From Streptomyces caeruleatus (GTDB lineage: Bacteria > Actinomycetota > Actinomycetes > Streptomycetales > Streptomycetaceae): 64,000 bases of DNA. The first letter of the stretch is position 1. Each line of letters starts with the position of its first letter. The position numbers and the translations under genes are program-made. The notes under the pieces are model-generated. The model was given only the letters and a program-made list of their open reading frames with translations. It did not search any database and had not been told where the DNA came from. Shown here one piece after another: positions 31,576 through 40,454 of this stretch. Where the stretch lies: the NCBI RefSeq assembly GCF_001514235.1, contig NZ_KQ948926.1, positions 677,861 through 741,860 on the forward strand, in the 5' to 3' direction.

Positions 31576-33881
31576 CGCAACTGACCGAAACCCAGCCGGC
31601 CCCGGCGGACGGCTCGGCCGCCGTGACCGCCGCGCCGGTCCTGGCCGCGCTGGTCGCGGTGCTGTACCGGCGGACCCTTCAGGACACCGTGCGGATCGGC
31701 TACCGGGACGCCGACGCGGAGGCCGTGTTCGCCTTCGACGTGGCCGACGCGACGACGCTCGCCGAGCTCCTCGCGGACGCCGAGAAGGCCGTCCTGACCG
31801 CCGGTGACGAGGAGCCCGACCCGGGCGCGCTCACCGACGCGCGCCTCGACTGGGACGTGGCCGCCGACGGACCCGCCCGGGGCGTGACCGTCGCCGCGGA
31901 CACGGCGGGCGGCGTCGGCGTGACGCTGGGCGCGGGCGCGTTCCCGGCCGGCGAGTCCGCCCGGCTGGAGCGTCAGCTGAGGCACGCGCTGGCCGCCACG
32001 GCCGCGCCGGAGGTCCGCCTCGCCGTGCTGCCGCTGGCCTTTGACGAGGACCTCGCCGAGGCGGCCGTACACGCCGGGACGGGCCGGGCGCCCCGGCCCG
32101 CCGAGCCGGTCCACGTGCTCGTCCAGCGGCAGACGGACCGTACGCCCGACGCGGTGGCGGTGAGCGACGGACAGCTCTCGCTGACCTACCGCGGGCTGAC
32201 GGCCGACGCGGACCGGCTGGCGGCACGGCTGCGGGCGGCAGGAGCGGGCCCCGGCGAGGTGGTCGCGGTGCTCGCGGAGCGCTCCGTCGAACTCGTCGTC
32301 TCGCTGCTGGCCGTCCTCAGGACCGGCGCCGCCTACGCCGCGCTCGAACCGGACCTGCCGCAGCACCGGCTGCTGCGGCTGCTGGCGGACACCGGGGCCC
32401 GTACGGCCCTGGTCCAGGAGAGGTTCGCGCCGCTGGTCCCGGCAGGTGTCACCGCGCTGGTCCCGGAACCCGCCGGAAGCGCGGACCCGCGCGAGGCGGG
32501 CGCACCGCCCGCACGGGTGCCGGCCTCGGCGGCGGCGTACGTCAGCTTCACCTCGGGCTCGACGGGCGAGCCGAAGGGCGTCCGGGTGCCGCACGCCGCG
32601 GTCTCCCGGCTCGTCGTGGCCCCGGACTGGGCCGAGTTCCGCGCCGACGACGTGTTCCTCCAGCTCGCCCCGGTGGCGTTCGACGCCTCGACGCTGGAGC
32701 TGTGGGCCCCCCTGGTCAACGGCGGCAGGCTGGCCCTGCACCGGCCCGGGCCGGTCGCCGTCGAGGAGGTCGCCGCCACCCTGGTCGAGCAGCGGGTGAC
32801 CGTGGCCTGGATGACGGCCGGGCTGTTCCACCAGATGGTCACCCAGCACCTCGACGCCTTCGCGGGCCTCCGGCATGTGATCGCGGGCGGCGACGTGGTA
32901 TCCGCCTCCCATGTCCGCCGCCTGCTGACGGCCCACCCGGGCCTGCTGTTCACCAACGGCTACGGCCCGACGGAGAACACCACGTTCACCGCCTGCTGGA
33001 CCTCCGCCGAACCCCCGGCCGGCAACTCCGTCCCGCTCGGCCGGCCCGTCAGCGGCACCCGCGCCCTGGTCCTCGACCCCGAGCTGCGCCCGGTCCCCGC
33101 CGGAGTCCCCGGCGAGCTGTACGCCGGCGGCGAGGGCCTGGCCGACGGCTATGTGGGCCGGCCGGGCGCCACGGCCGAGCGGTTCCTGCCCGACCCGTTC
33201 TCGACCGTTCCGGGGGCCCGTCTCTACCGCACCGGCGACCTGGCCCGACGGCTGGCCGACGGCACCCTGGAGTTCCTCGGCCGCGCCGACCGGCAGATCA
33301 AGATCCAGGGCTACCGGGTGGAGCCGGGCGAGGTCGAGGCGGTCCTGGCCGGGCACGAGGACGTCCGGCAGGCGGTCGTGCTCACCCAGACCGACGACGT
33401 CCAGGGCAAGCGGCTGCTGGCGTACATCACCGCCGAACGCCCCGAGGACGACGAGCCGGCCGCCCTGGGCAGGCGGCTGCGGGAGTGGCTGCGCGACGAG
33501 CTGCCCGGATACATGGTGCCCTGGGCGATCCTCCCGCTGGCCGAGTTCCCGCTGAACCGCAACGGCAAGGTGGACCGCTCGGCCCTGCCCGCCGCCCGCC
33601 GCAGCCCGCGCTCCCTGGGCAGCGAGTACACGGCCCCGCGGACCTCGACCGAGAGCGCGGTCGCCGAGGAGTGGGCCGATCTGCTGGGCGTCGAACCGGT
33701 CGGCGTGGACGACGATTTCTTCGAGCTGGGCGGCCACTCGCTGATCGCCGCCGACCTGCTCGGCCGTCTCCAGGCCCGGTTCTCGGTGGAGCTGTCCGCG
33801 CGGACCCTCTATCTGCGGCCGACCGTCGCCGAACTCGCCGAAGAACTCGACAACCACCCGGCCGCCCCGACCGGCCGCTGA
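31572..33881 (+). CDS. NRPS: condensation-domain remnant-A-PCP (valine predicted)
   Basis: The product is 769 aa; its GTG overlaps the preceding stop. The first 155 residues look like the tail half of a C domain (AALVAVLYRRTLQDTVRIGY ... ESARLERQLRHALAATAAPE) without any HHxxxDG, so it cannot condense. The A domain (about 170-690) is intact: FTSGSTGEPKG near 325, [27 protein letters not shown] and NGKVDR. The PCP has ELGGHSL (Ser about 721). The by-eye code is D-A-L-W-I-G-G-T-F-K, one step from the standard valine code. The next genes are a P450 and a thioesterase, the usual partners of A-PCP didomains that hold an amino acid for beta-hydroxylation. It may also charge the PCP of the preceding degenerate module in trans. 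Confidence 0.93.
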   Translation: MTQLTETQPAPADGSAAVTAAPVLAALVAVLYRRTLQDTVRIGYRDADAEAVFAFDVADATTLAELLADAEKAVLTAGDEEPDPGALTDARLDWDVAADGPARGVTVAADTAGGVGVTLGAGAFPAGESARLERQLRHALAATAAPEVRLAVLPLAFDEDLAEAAVHAGTGRAPRPAEPVHVLVQRQTDRTPDAVAVSDGQLSLTYRGLTADADRLAARLRAAGAGPGEVVAVLAERSVELVVSLLAVLRTGAAYAALEPDLPQHRLLRLLADTGARTALVQERFAPLVPAGVTALVPEPAGSADPREAGAPPARVPASAAAYVSFTSGSTGEPKGVRVPHAAVSRLVVAPDWAEFRADDVFLQLAPVAFDASTLELWAPLVNGGRLALHRPGPVAVEEVAATLVEQRVTVAWMTAGLFHQMVTQHLDAFAGLRHVIAGGDVVSASHVRRLLTAHPGLLFTNGYGPTENTTFTACWTSAEPPAGNSVPLGRPVSGTRALVLDPELRPVPAGVPGELYAGGEGLADGYVGRPGATAERFLPDPFSTVPGARLYRTGDLARRLADGTLEFLGRADRQIKIQGYRVEPGEVEAVLAGHEDVRQAVVLTQTDDVQGKRLLAYITAERPEDDEPAALGRRLREWLRDELPGYMVPWAILPLAEFPLNRNGKVDRSALPAARRSPRSLGSEYTAPRTSTESAVAEEWADLLGVEPVGVDDDFFELGGHSLIAADLLGRLQARFSVELSARTLYLRPTVAELAEELDNHPAAPTGR

Positions 33882-33903
33882 GGACACAGGAGAACACCCC
33901 GAC

Positions 33904-35175
33904 ATGAGGCTCAACCAGCCGGTGCCCCACGAGGACATCGATCTGGAGGCGGTCGACCTGACCGACTCCACCCTGTACGGGGCGGGCGACCCGCACTCGA
34001 TATGGAACGCCATGCGCCACCGCGACCCGGTGCGCTGGCAGCAGGTCGACGAGACCCTCGGCTTCTGGTCGGTGACCAGGTTCGAGGACGCCGACCTCGT
34101 GCTGCGCGACCACACGCTGTTCACGTCCCAGCGGGGCACGATGCTGTTCCTGCTGGGCAAGGAGGACCCGGCGCGGGGCCGGCAGATGGCCGCCACCGAC
34201 CCGCCGCGGCACACCCGTATGCGGGTGCCGATGCAGCGTGCGCTGACCAACAAGCAGGTCGAGAAGTACCGCGACGCGGTCACCACCGAGGTGCACCGGC
34301 TGCTGACCCCGGCGCTCGGCGGCGAGCCGTTCGACTTCGCCGAGGCGATGATGAACCTGCCGATGGCGACGGCCGGCACGATGATGGGCCTGCCCCGGGC
34401 GGACTGGACCCGGCTGACCCAGCTGACCACGATGTCCATCGCCCCGGAGGACCCGGAGTTCGCCGGGCCGGGCGGGGTCGAGGCGACCCTGCAGTCGGCG
34501 CACCGCGAGCTGTTCGCGTACTTCCACGACATCCTGCGCGAGCGCCGCGACAACCTCGGCGACGACCTGATCAGCCTGCTGCTGGGCATGGACATCGACG
34601 GGCGGCGGCTGGAGACGGGCGCGATCCTGTCCAACTGCTACAGCCTGATCCTCGGTGCCAACGTCACCACGCCGTTCGTGCCGACCGGCGCGATGGCCGA
34701 GCTGGTCGGCACGCCGCTGCTCGACGAGTGGCGCTCCGACCCGAAGCTGCTCAACACCGGTGTCGACGAGGCGCTGCGCTGGGCCTCCCCGGCCAACCAC
34801 TTCATGCGCTACGCCCTTCAGGACATCGAGCTGCGCGGCAAGAAGATCCGCGCGGGGGACGCGGTGGTGGCCTGGCTGGGCTCGGCCAACCGGGACGAGG
34901 AGGCCTTCGACGACCCGTTCACCTTCGACATCCGCCGCAAGCCCAACCGGCACATCGCCTTCGGCAGCGGCGCGCACTACTGCGTCGGCCACACCGTGGC
35001 CCGGATGAGTCTGAAGATCCTCTTCACCGAGCTCTTCGAGAACTTCGAGTCCTTCGAGCTGGCCGGTGAGATCGAGCACCTGCACTCCAACTTCGTGGCC
35101 GGCATCAAGCACATGCCGATGGTCGCGAAGCTGAAGCAGGGGTCCGTCAAGCGCTACGCGGAGCTGGCCCGATGA
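33904..35175 (+). CDS. Cytochrome P450, probable PCP-bound amino acid hydroxylase
   Basis: The product is 423 aa, normal for bacterial P450s. The ExxR motif is EALR (Glu about 289). The heme-ligand loop is FGSGAHYCVG (Cys about 360), without the usual Phe two residues further on. The I-helix reads LILGANVTTPFV, where the oxygen-activating segment is GANVTT instead of the common AGxxTT. It lies 22 bases after the A-PCP gene and overlaps the thioesterase gene as ATGA. By analogy to A-PCP/P450 pairs (for example NikP1/NikQ, NovH/NovI), it probably oxidises the valine held on the neighbouring PCP; the position and outcome are inference. Confidence 0.93.
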   Translation: MRLNQPVPHEDIDLEAVDLTDSTLYGAGDPHSIWNAMRHRDPVRWQQVDETLGFWSVTRFEDADLVLRDHTLFTSQRGTMLFLLGKEDPARGRQMAATDPPRHTRMRVPMQRALTNKQVEKYRDAVTTEVHRLLTPALGGEPFDFAEAMMNLPMATAGTMMGLPRADWTRLTQLTTMSIAPEDPEFAGPGGVEATLQSAHRELFAYFHDILRERRDNLGDDLISLLLGMDIDGRRLETGAILSNCYSLILGANVTTPFVPTGAMAELVGTPLLDEWRSDPKLLNTGVDEALRWASPANHFMRYALQDIELRGKKIRAGDAVVAWLGSANRDEEAFDDPFTFDIRRKPNRHIAFGSGAHYCVGHTVARMSLKILFTELFENFESFELAGEIEHLHSNFVAGIKHMPMVAKLKQGSVKRYAELAR

Positions 35176-35897
35176 GCGACGACGCCCGCTGGTTCCTGCG
35201 CCGGCCCTCCGCGGAGAGCGCCGCCCGGCTGTTCGCCCTGCCGTACTCGGGCTGCGGCGCGACCATGTACCGCAAGTGGCCACGCTTCATCGGGGACATC
35301 GAGGTGGTCCCGATCCAGCTGCCCGGGCGGGAGAACCGCTTCCGGGAGGAGTCGTACAAGACGTACGAGGCCCTCGCGGACGACCTCGTCGAGGTGCTGC
35401 TGCCCTATCTGGACCGGCCGTTCGGCCTCTTCGGGCACTGCGGGTCGGCGCTGCCGGGCTACGAGACCGCGGTGCGGCTGCTGGAGCGGGGCTGTCCGAT
35501 GCCGACCCGGCTGTTCATCTCCTCGCAGGTCGCCCCGCACCGCGGCCCGCACGGCCGCTTCCTTCGGATGACGGACGCCGAACTCGCCGAGGAGGTCCAC
35601 CAGTTGATCGTGGAGCTCGGCGGCACCCCGCGCCCCGACCTGGTGGAGCTGAGCCTGGAGATCCTGCGCGCGGACGTGGAGACCAACAAGCGGTACCACC
35701 CGGCCGAGCCGACCCTGCTGCCCTGTCCGATCACGGCGCTGGGCTGGGACCAGGACGTGGAGGTCGACCACCGGCTGATGGACTCCTGGGCGGACTGCGG
35801 CGAAACAACGTTCCGTCTGCTCAAGGGGCCCCACTACCGTTTCATGGAGGCCCCCGACGATCTGCTCGACGCCTTCGTCGCGGACCTGACCGTCTGA
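35172..35897 (+). CDS. Type II thioesterase-like hydrolase with Cys nucleophile
   Basis: The product is 241 aa and its ATG overlaps the P450 stop. The order of motifs is that of NRPS/PKS thioesterases: LFALPYSGCGATMYRKW, IQLPGRENRF, nucleophile elbow FGHCGSALPGYE, and GPHYRFME with the terminal His. The elbow has Cys (about residue 90) in place of Ser, confirmed in the codon (TGC at 35439-35441). Cys thioesterases transfer acyl groups more readily than they hydrolyse them, and a Cys-TE forms the beta-lactone of obafluorin (family knowledge). It may offload or transfer the oxidised aminoacyl group made by the A-PCP/P450 pair; that is inference. Confidence 0.9.
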   Translation: MSDDARWFLRRPSAESAARLFALPYSGCGATMYRKWPRFIGDIEVVPIQLPGRENRFREESYKTYEALADDLVEVLLPYLDRPFGLFGHCGSALPGYETAVRLLERGCPMPTRLFISSQVAPHRGPHGRFLRMTDAELAEEVHQLIVELGGTPRPDLVELSLEILRADVETNKRYHPAEPTLLPCPITALGWDQDVEVDHRLMDSWADCGETTFRLLKGPHYRFMEAPDDLLDAFVADLTV

Positions 35898-35990
35898 CCC
35901 GACCGTCCGACCCGACCGTCCGTCCTCGCCCCGCCCGGCGGCCCGCCCGGCCGGCCGCCGGCTCCGTACCTGCGAAAGGCACACGCACTC

Positions 35991-36500
35991 ATGACCACGG
36001 TGCGCACCGACACCCCCGACGCGTGGGACGAGCGTTCCACGCTGACCACGTTCCTCGACTACGCGCGGGCCACGGTGGCCGCGAAGTGCGAGGGGCTGAC
36101 CGACGAGGACGCCCGCAAGGCACCGCTGCCGGGCTCCCCGCTGATGAGCATCGCCGGGCTCGTCAGTCATGTGCGCTGGGTCGACTACTTCTGGCTGCGC
36201 GTGATCTTCCTGGGCGAGGAGGACCACCACCCGGCCACCGACGAGGACCCCGACCGCGAGATGCGGATCGCCCTCGACGTGCCGCTCGCCAAGCTGCTCC
36301 AGGAGTACGAGGACCAGTCGGCCGAGCTGCGCGAGCTGGTCGCGAACACCCCGCTGGACTCGGTCGCCGCCGAGCCCGTCCGGGGTGGCGTGCATGTGAC
36401 CCTGCGCTGGATCCTGAACCACCTGATCGAGGAGACCGCCCGGCACAACGGTCACCTGGACATCCTCCGGGAGCTGGCGGACGGCACCACCGGCATGTGA
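35991..36500 (+). CDS. DinB/DUF664-family protein
   Basis: The product is 169 aa. It is a four-helix-bundle DinB-like protein: LTTFLDYARATVAAKCEGLT at the start, SIAGLVSHVRWVDYFWLRVI with a metal-ligand His, and NHLIEETARHNGHLDILREL with two more His residues spaced for a divalent metal site. Many actinobacterial members use mycothiol or are of unknown function. It follows the Cys thioesterase by 93 bases on the same strand and could be the last gene of the operon. A stress or thiol-transfer role is possible, but nothing in the sequence fixes it. Confidence 0.85.
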   Translation: MTTVRTDTPDAWDERSTLTTFLDYARATVAAKCEGLTDEDARKAPLPGSPLMSIAGLVSHVRWVDYFWLRVIFLGEEDHHPATDEDPDREMRIALDVPLAKLLQEYEDQSAELRELVANTPLDSVAAEPVRGGVHVTLRWILNHLIEETARHNGHLDILRELADGTTGM

Positions 36501-36581
36501 CCTGGTGCTCTTCACCGGTATGGACCACTGGCTGTCTCAATCTCATCACTTCGCTGTTCTCGCAGGCCACATGGGGTTTCA

Positions 36582-36619
36582 TGCGCTGTCGGCGCGCGCA
36601 GTAAAGCGCTGACAGCGCA
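36582..36619. promoter_or_regulatory. Inverted repeat upstream of an ABC importer operon (candidate operator)
   Basis: TGCGCTGTC (36582-36590) and GACAGCGCA (36611-36619) form 9-bp perfect arms 20 bases apart. The right arm overlaps a second near-palindrome, GCGCTGACAGCGC (36606-36618). The site ends 41 bases before the solute-binding protein start. Confidence 0.45.
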
Positions 36620-36660
36620 ACAAGCCGTCCCTGTGCAAGCGATGACGTGAGGTCACGATC

Positions 36661-38481
36661 ATGAGCACACGAGAGCAGCACAGCAGAGCGCGGCGTCTCC
36701 TCGCCGCCGCGGCCGCCGCCCTGACGGTGTCGGCCGGACTCGCGCCGCACCAGGCGGCGGCCGCTGACGGCGACAAGGTCCTCACCGTCGCGGTCGCCCA
36801 GAGTGTCGACTCACTGAGCCCGTTCCTGGCACAGCGGCTGCTCAGCACGAGCATCCACCGGCTGATGTACGAGTACCTCACGAACTACGACCCGGGGGAC
36901 GCCCACGCCGTCCCGGCGCTGGCGACCGGGTGGAAGTCGTCGCCGGACAAGCTGACCTGGACGTACACGATCCGTTCCGACTCCAAGTGGTCGGACGGGC
37001 AGCGGGTCACCGCGCAGGACGCGGCCTGGACGTTCCAGAAGATCATGACCGACGAGGGCGCGGCCACCGCCAACGGCAGCTTCGTCGGCAACTTCCGCGA
37101 GGTGAGCGCCCCGAGCCCCACCGAGCTGGTCATCCGGCTGAAGAAGCCGCAGGCCACGATGACGGCCCTGGACGTGCCGATCGTGCCGAAGCACGTCTGG
37201 GAGAAGGTCGGCGACTTCTCGAAGTTCAACAACGACAACGACTTCCCCGTCGTCGGGAACGGGCCGTTCATCCTCACCGACTACAAGCCCGACAGCTACG
37301 TCCGTCTCAAGGCCAACAAGGACTTCTGGCGCGGCGCGCCCAAGTTCGACGAGCTGGTCTTCCGGTACTACAAGGACCAGGACGCCGCGGTCGCCGCCCT
37401 GCGCAAGGGCGAGGTCTCCTTCGTCGCCGGGTCGCCGTCCCTGACGCCCGCCCAGGCGGACTCCCTCAAGGGCGAGAAGAACATCCACGTCAACGACGCG
37501 CCCGGCCGCCGCTTCTACGCCCTCGCCACCAACCCGGGGGCACGGGCCGCGAACGGCCAGAAGTTCGGTGACGGCCACCCGACCCTGCTGGACGAGCGGG
37601 TACGGCACGCGCTGTTCCGGGCGGTCGACCGCGAGACCGTCATCGACCGGGTGTTCCAGGGACACGCGGTGCGGGGCGAGGGCTACATCCCGCCGCGCTT
37701 CTCCTCGTACTTCTGGAAACCGGCGGACGGGCAGGAACTCTCCTACGACCCCGCCGAGGCCGCCCGCCTCCTCGACCAGGCCGGCTACAAGAAGAACGGC
37801 GACGGCAAACGGCTCGGCAAGGACGGTAAGCCGATCACCTACCGCGTGCTGTGCCACGCCACCGACCCCAACGACAAGGCGATCGGCCAGTACCTCGAGG
37901 AGTGGTGGGGCGAGCTCGGCATCGGCGTGACCCTCGACTGCCTGGACAACGTCACCGACCCCTGGCTCGCGGGCACCTACGACCTCGCCTTCGACGGCTG
38001 GTCCGTCAACCCCGACCCGGACTTCGTGCTGTCCATCCACACCTGCGCCGCCCTGCCCGCGACCCCGAAGGACACAGGCGCGACGGACAACTTCATCTGC
38101 GACAAGCGCTACGACGAGCTGTACGCGCGCCAGCTCGCCGAGTACGACCCGGCCGAACGGGCGGACATCGTCAAGCAGATGCAGTCCCGGCTGTACGACC
38201 TCGGGTACATGAACGTCATGGCGTATCCGAACGCGGTCGAGGCCTATCGCACCGACCACATCAAGTCGATCACGACGATGCCCGAGAAGGCGGGCAACAT
38301 CTACGGGCAGGACGGCTACTGGAGCTGGTGGTCGGCGACCCCGGCGGACTCCGACGCCTCCTCCGGCGGCTCCGGCTCGGCAGGCGTCGTCATCGGGGTC
38401 GTCGCCGGCGCCGCCCTCCTCGTCGCCGCGGGCGTGTTCTTCGCCCTGCGGCGCCGGGCGACCGCCGAGGACCGCGAGTAG
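36661..38481 (+). CDS. Family 5 extracellular solute-binding protein, membrane-anchored by its C-terminus
   Basis: The product is 606 aa. It has a signal peptide (RRLLAAAAAALTVSAGLAPH, AxA site before DGDKVL) but no lipobox cysteine. The binding domain has the family-5 features VLTVAVAQSVDSLSPFLAQR, PALATGWKSSPDKLTWTYTI and RHALFRAVDRETVIDRVFQG. The C-terminus has one membrane helix (GVVIGVVAGAALLVAAGVFF) and a basic end, so it is held on the membrane by its tail rather than by lipid. It is the first gene of a five-gene oligopeptide/dipeptide importer operon; the permease starts six bases after its stop. Confidence 0.93.
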   Translation: MSTREQHSRARRLLAAAAAALTVSAGLAPHQAAAADGDKVLTVAVAQSVDSLSPFLAQRLLSTSIHRLMYEYLTNYDPGDAHAVPALATGWKSSPDKLTWTYTIRSDSKWSDGQRVTAQDAAWTFQKIMTDEGAATANGSFVGNFREVSAPSPTELVIRLKKPQATMTALDVPIVPKHVWEKVGDFSKFNNDNDFPVVGNGPFILTDYKPDSYVRLKANKDFWRGAPKFDELVFRYYKDQDAAVAALRKGEVSFVAGSPSLTPAQADSLKGEKNIHVNDAPGRRFYALATNPGARAANGQKFGDGHPTLLDERVRHALFRAVDRETVIDRVFQGHAVRGEGYIPPRFSSYFWKPADGQELSYDPAEAARLLDQAGYKKNGDGKRLGKDGKPITYRVLCHATDPNDKAIGQYLEEWWGELGIGVTLDCLDNVTDPWLAGTYDLAFDGWSVNPDPDFVLSIHTCAALPATPKDTGATDNFICDKRYDELYARQLAEYDPAERADIVKQMQSRLYDLGYMNVMAYPNAVEAYRTDHIKSITTMPEKAGNIYGQDGYWSWWSATPADSDASSGGSGSAGVVIGVVAGAALLVAAGVFFALRRRATAEDRE

Positions 38482-38487
38482 CCGCCG

Positions 38488-39540
38488 ATGACCGCCGACG
38501 CACCCTCCGCCTCGGCCGTCAAGGCCGCCGCGCCCGCTGTCCGGGGACAGCGGGCGCGCACCGCCACGGGCTATCTGCGCTACGGCGCCGGCAAGGTGGG
38601 CGGCGCCGCCGTCTCCCTGCTCGCCGTCCTGGCCACCGGGTTCTTCCTGTTCCGGCTGATCCCCGGCGACCCGGTCAAGACCATGACGGGCGGCCGGCCC
38701 ATCTCGGCGGAGCAACTCGCCGCCTACCGCGAGGAGTTCGGACTGGACCTGCCGCTGTGGCAGCAGTTCACCGACTACTGCGGCAAGGCCCTGACCGGGG
38801 ACCTGGGGACGTCGTACCAGTTCCGGGCGCCCGTCGTCGACAAGATCTCCGAGGCGCTGCCCAACACGCTGCTGCTCACCGGCACCGCGTTCGTCCTGTA
38901 CACGCTGCTCGGCATCGTGCTGGGCACCCGCTCGGCGTGGCGGCACGGCGGGCTCGGCGACCGGCTGAACACCGGTCTGGCGCTGACCCTGTACTCCATC
39001 CCGTCGTTCTGGCTGGGCCTGCTGCTGATCATCGTGTTCTCGGTGGGGGTGGGCCCGGTCCCCGGGCTGTTCCCGACCGGTGGCATGGAGTCGGGCGGCG
39101 AGGAGGGCTTCGCGTACGTCCTCGACGTCGCCCACCATCTGATCCTGCCCGTCGTCACGCTGGTCGCGGTGGAGTACGGCCAGACCCTGCTGGTGGCCCG
39201 CTCGGCGCTGCTGGACGAGATGGGCAGCGACTATCTGACGACCGCCCGCGCCAAGGGCCTCAGGGACGACCTGGTCCGCCGTCGGCATGCCGTGCCGAAC
39301 GCGCTGCTGCCGACGGTGACGCTGGTCTTCGTCAATCTGGGCCGGACGGTCGCGGGCGTGATCCTGGTCGAGACGGTGTTCTCCTGGCCGGGGCTCGGCG
39401 GGCTGTTCTACCAGGCGCTGAGCGTGCCCGACCTGCCGCTGGTGCAGGGCCTGTTCCTCTTCTTCGCGGCCGCGGTGATCGTCATGAACACCCTGGCCGA
39501 CCTGGTCTATCCGCTGCTCGACCCGAGGGTGGGCCGATGA
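38488..39540 (+). CDS. ABC transporter permease, DppB/OppB type
   Basis: The product is 350 aa with six membrane segments. The N-terminal GFFLFRLIPGDPVKTMTGG is the classic DppB/OppB start, and the EAA-type loop is DYLTTARAKGLRDDLVRRRH. It forms half of the channel with the next gene. The gene overlaps the next one by ATGA, so translation is coupled. Confidence 0.95.
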   Translation: MTADAPSASAVKAAAPAVRGQRARTATGYLRYGAGKVGGAAVSLLAVLATGFFLFRLIPGDPVKTMTGGRPISAEQLAAYREEFGLDLPLWQQFTDYCGKALTGDLGTSYQFRAPVVDKISEALPNTLLLTGTAFVLYTLLGIVLGTRSAWRHGGLGDRLNTGLALTLYSIPSFWLGLLLIIVFSVGVGPVPGLFPTGGMESGGEEGFAYVLDVAHHLILPVVTLVAVEYGQTLLVARSALLDEMGSDYLTTARAKGLRDDLVRRRHAVPNALLPTVTLVFVNLGRTVAGVILVETVFSWPGLGGLFYQALSVPDLPLVQGLFLFFAAAVIVMNTLADLVYPLLDPRVGR

Positions 39541-40454
39541 CGACCGAGGCCAAGGCCGGGGCGGCCGGGCCGCGCGCGCTCGCCTGGCAGCGACGACGCC
39601 GCTCCGCCGTGCGGTTCTGGCAGCAGTACCGCACCCACCGCGCGGGCCTGGTCGGCCTGGCCGGGCTCGCCCTGTTCGCGCTGCTCGCCCTGACCGCCCC
39701 GCTCACCGTCGGCACCGACGTGTCCAGCGTGACCGGGGCGCCGGGGCGGCCCATGGAGAGCCCGAGCGCCGAGTTCCCGCTGGGGACGGACCGGTTCGGG
39801 CGGGATCTGCTGGGTCTGCTGGTGTGGGGCTCACGGGTGTCGCTGCTGGTCGGGCTGCTGGCGGCCGCGCTGTCAGTGGCGATCGGCACGACGGTCGGGG
39901 TCACCGCGGGGCACTTCAAGGGGGCGTACGCCACCGTGCTGATGCGGATCACCGACTGGTTCCTGGTGATGCCCACCCTGGTCCTCGCCATCGCGCTGGC
40001 CACCGTGCTGCCCCGCTCGCTGGGCACCGTCGTGCTGGCCATCGGCGTGACCTCCTGGCCGACCACGGCCCGGCTGGTGCGGGCGCAGACCCTGGCGGTG
40101 GAGTCACGGCCGTACATCGAACGCGCGAAGGCGCTGGGCGGCGGGCACTGGCACGTCATGTCCCGGCATGTGCTGCCCAATGTGATGCCCCTGGTCCTCG
40201 CCCAGACGACCCTGATGATCTCGTCCTCCGTCCTCGCCGAGGCGACTCTCGCCTTCCTGGGCGTGAGCGATCCGACCGTCCTGTCCTGGGGCGGGCTGCT
40301 CCAGGACGCACGGGAGGCCGGGGCGGTCAGCTCGGGGAACTGGTGGTACCTGGTGCCGCCCGGCATCGCCATCGCGGTGGTGGCGCTGGCGTTCACGCTG
40401 TGCGGGCGCGCGGTGGAGTCGGTGCTGAACCCGAGGCTGGGGGTGGGGCGTTGA
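39537..40454 (+). CDS. ABC transporter permease, DppC/OppC type
   Basis: The product is 305 aa; ATG 39537 overlaps the stop of the DppB-like gene. The features are FPLGTDRFGRDLLGLLVWGS (the DppC/OppC signature after the first helix), the EAA loop YIERAKALGGGHWHVMSRHV and LAEATLAFLGVSDP. It partners with the DppB-like permease in an importer for peptides or similar substrates. The stop overlaps the TTG start of the ATPase gene. Confidence 0.95.
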   Translation: MTTEAKAGAAGPRALAWQRRRRSAVRFWQQYRTHRAGLVGLAGLALFALLALTAPLTVGTDVSSVTGAPGRPMESPSAEFPLGTDRFGRDLLGLLVWGSRVSLLVGLLAAALSVAIGTTVGVTAGHFKGAYATVLMRITDWFLVMPTLVLAIALATVLPRSLGTVVLAIGVTSWPTTARLVRAQTLAVESRPYIERAKALGGGHWHVMSRHVLPNVMPLVLAQTTLMISSSVLAEATLAFLGVSDPTVLSWGGLLQDAREAGAVSSGNWWYLVPPGIAIAVVALAFTLCGRAVESVLNPRLGVGR

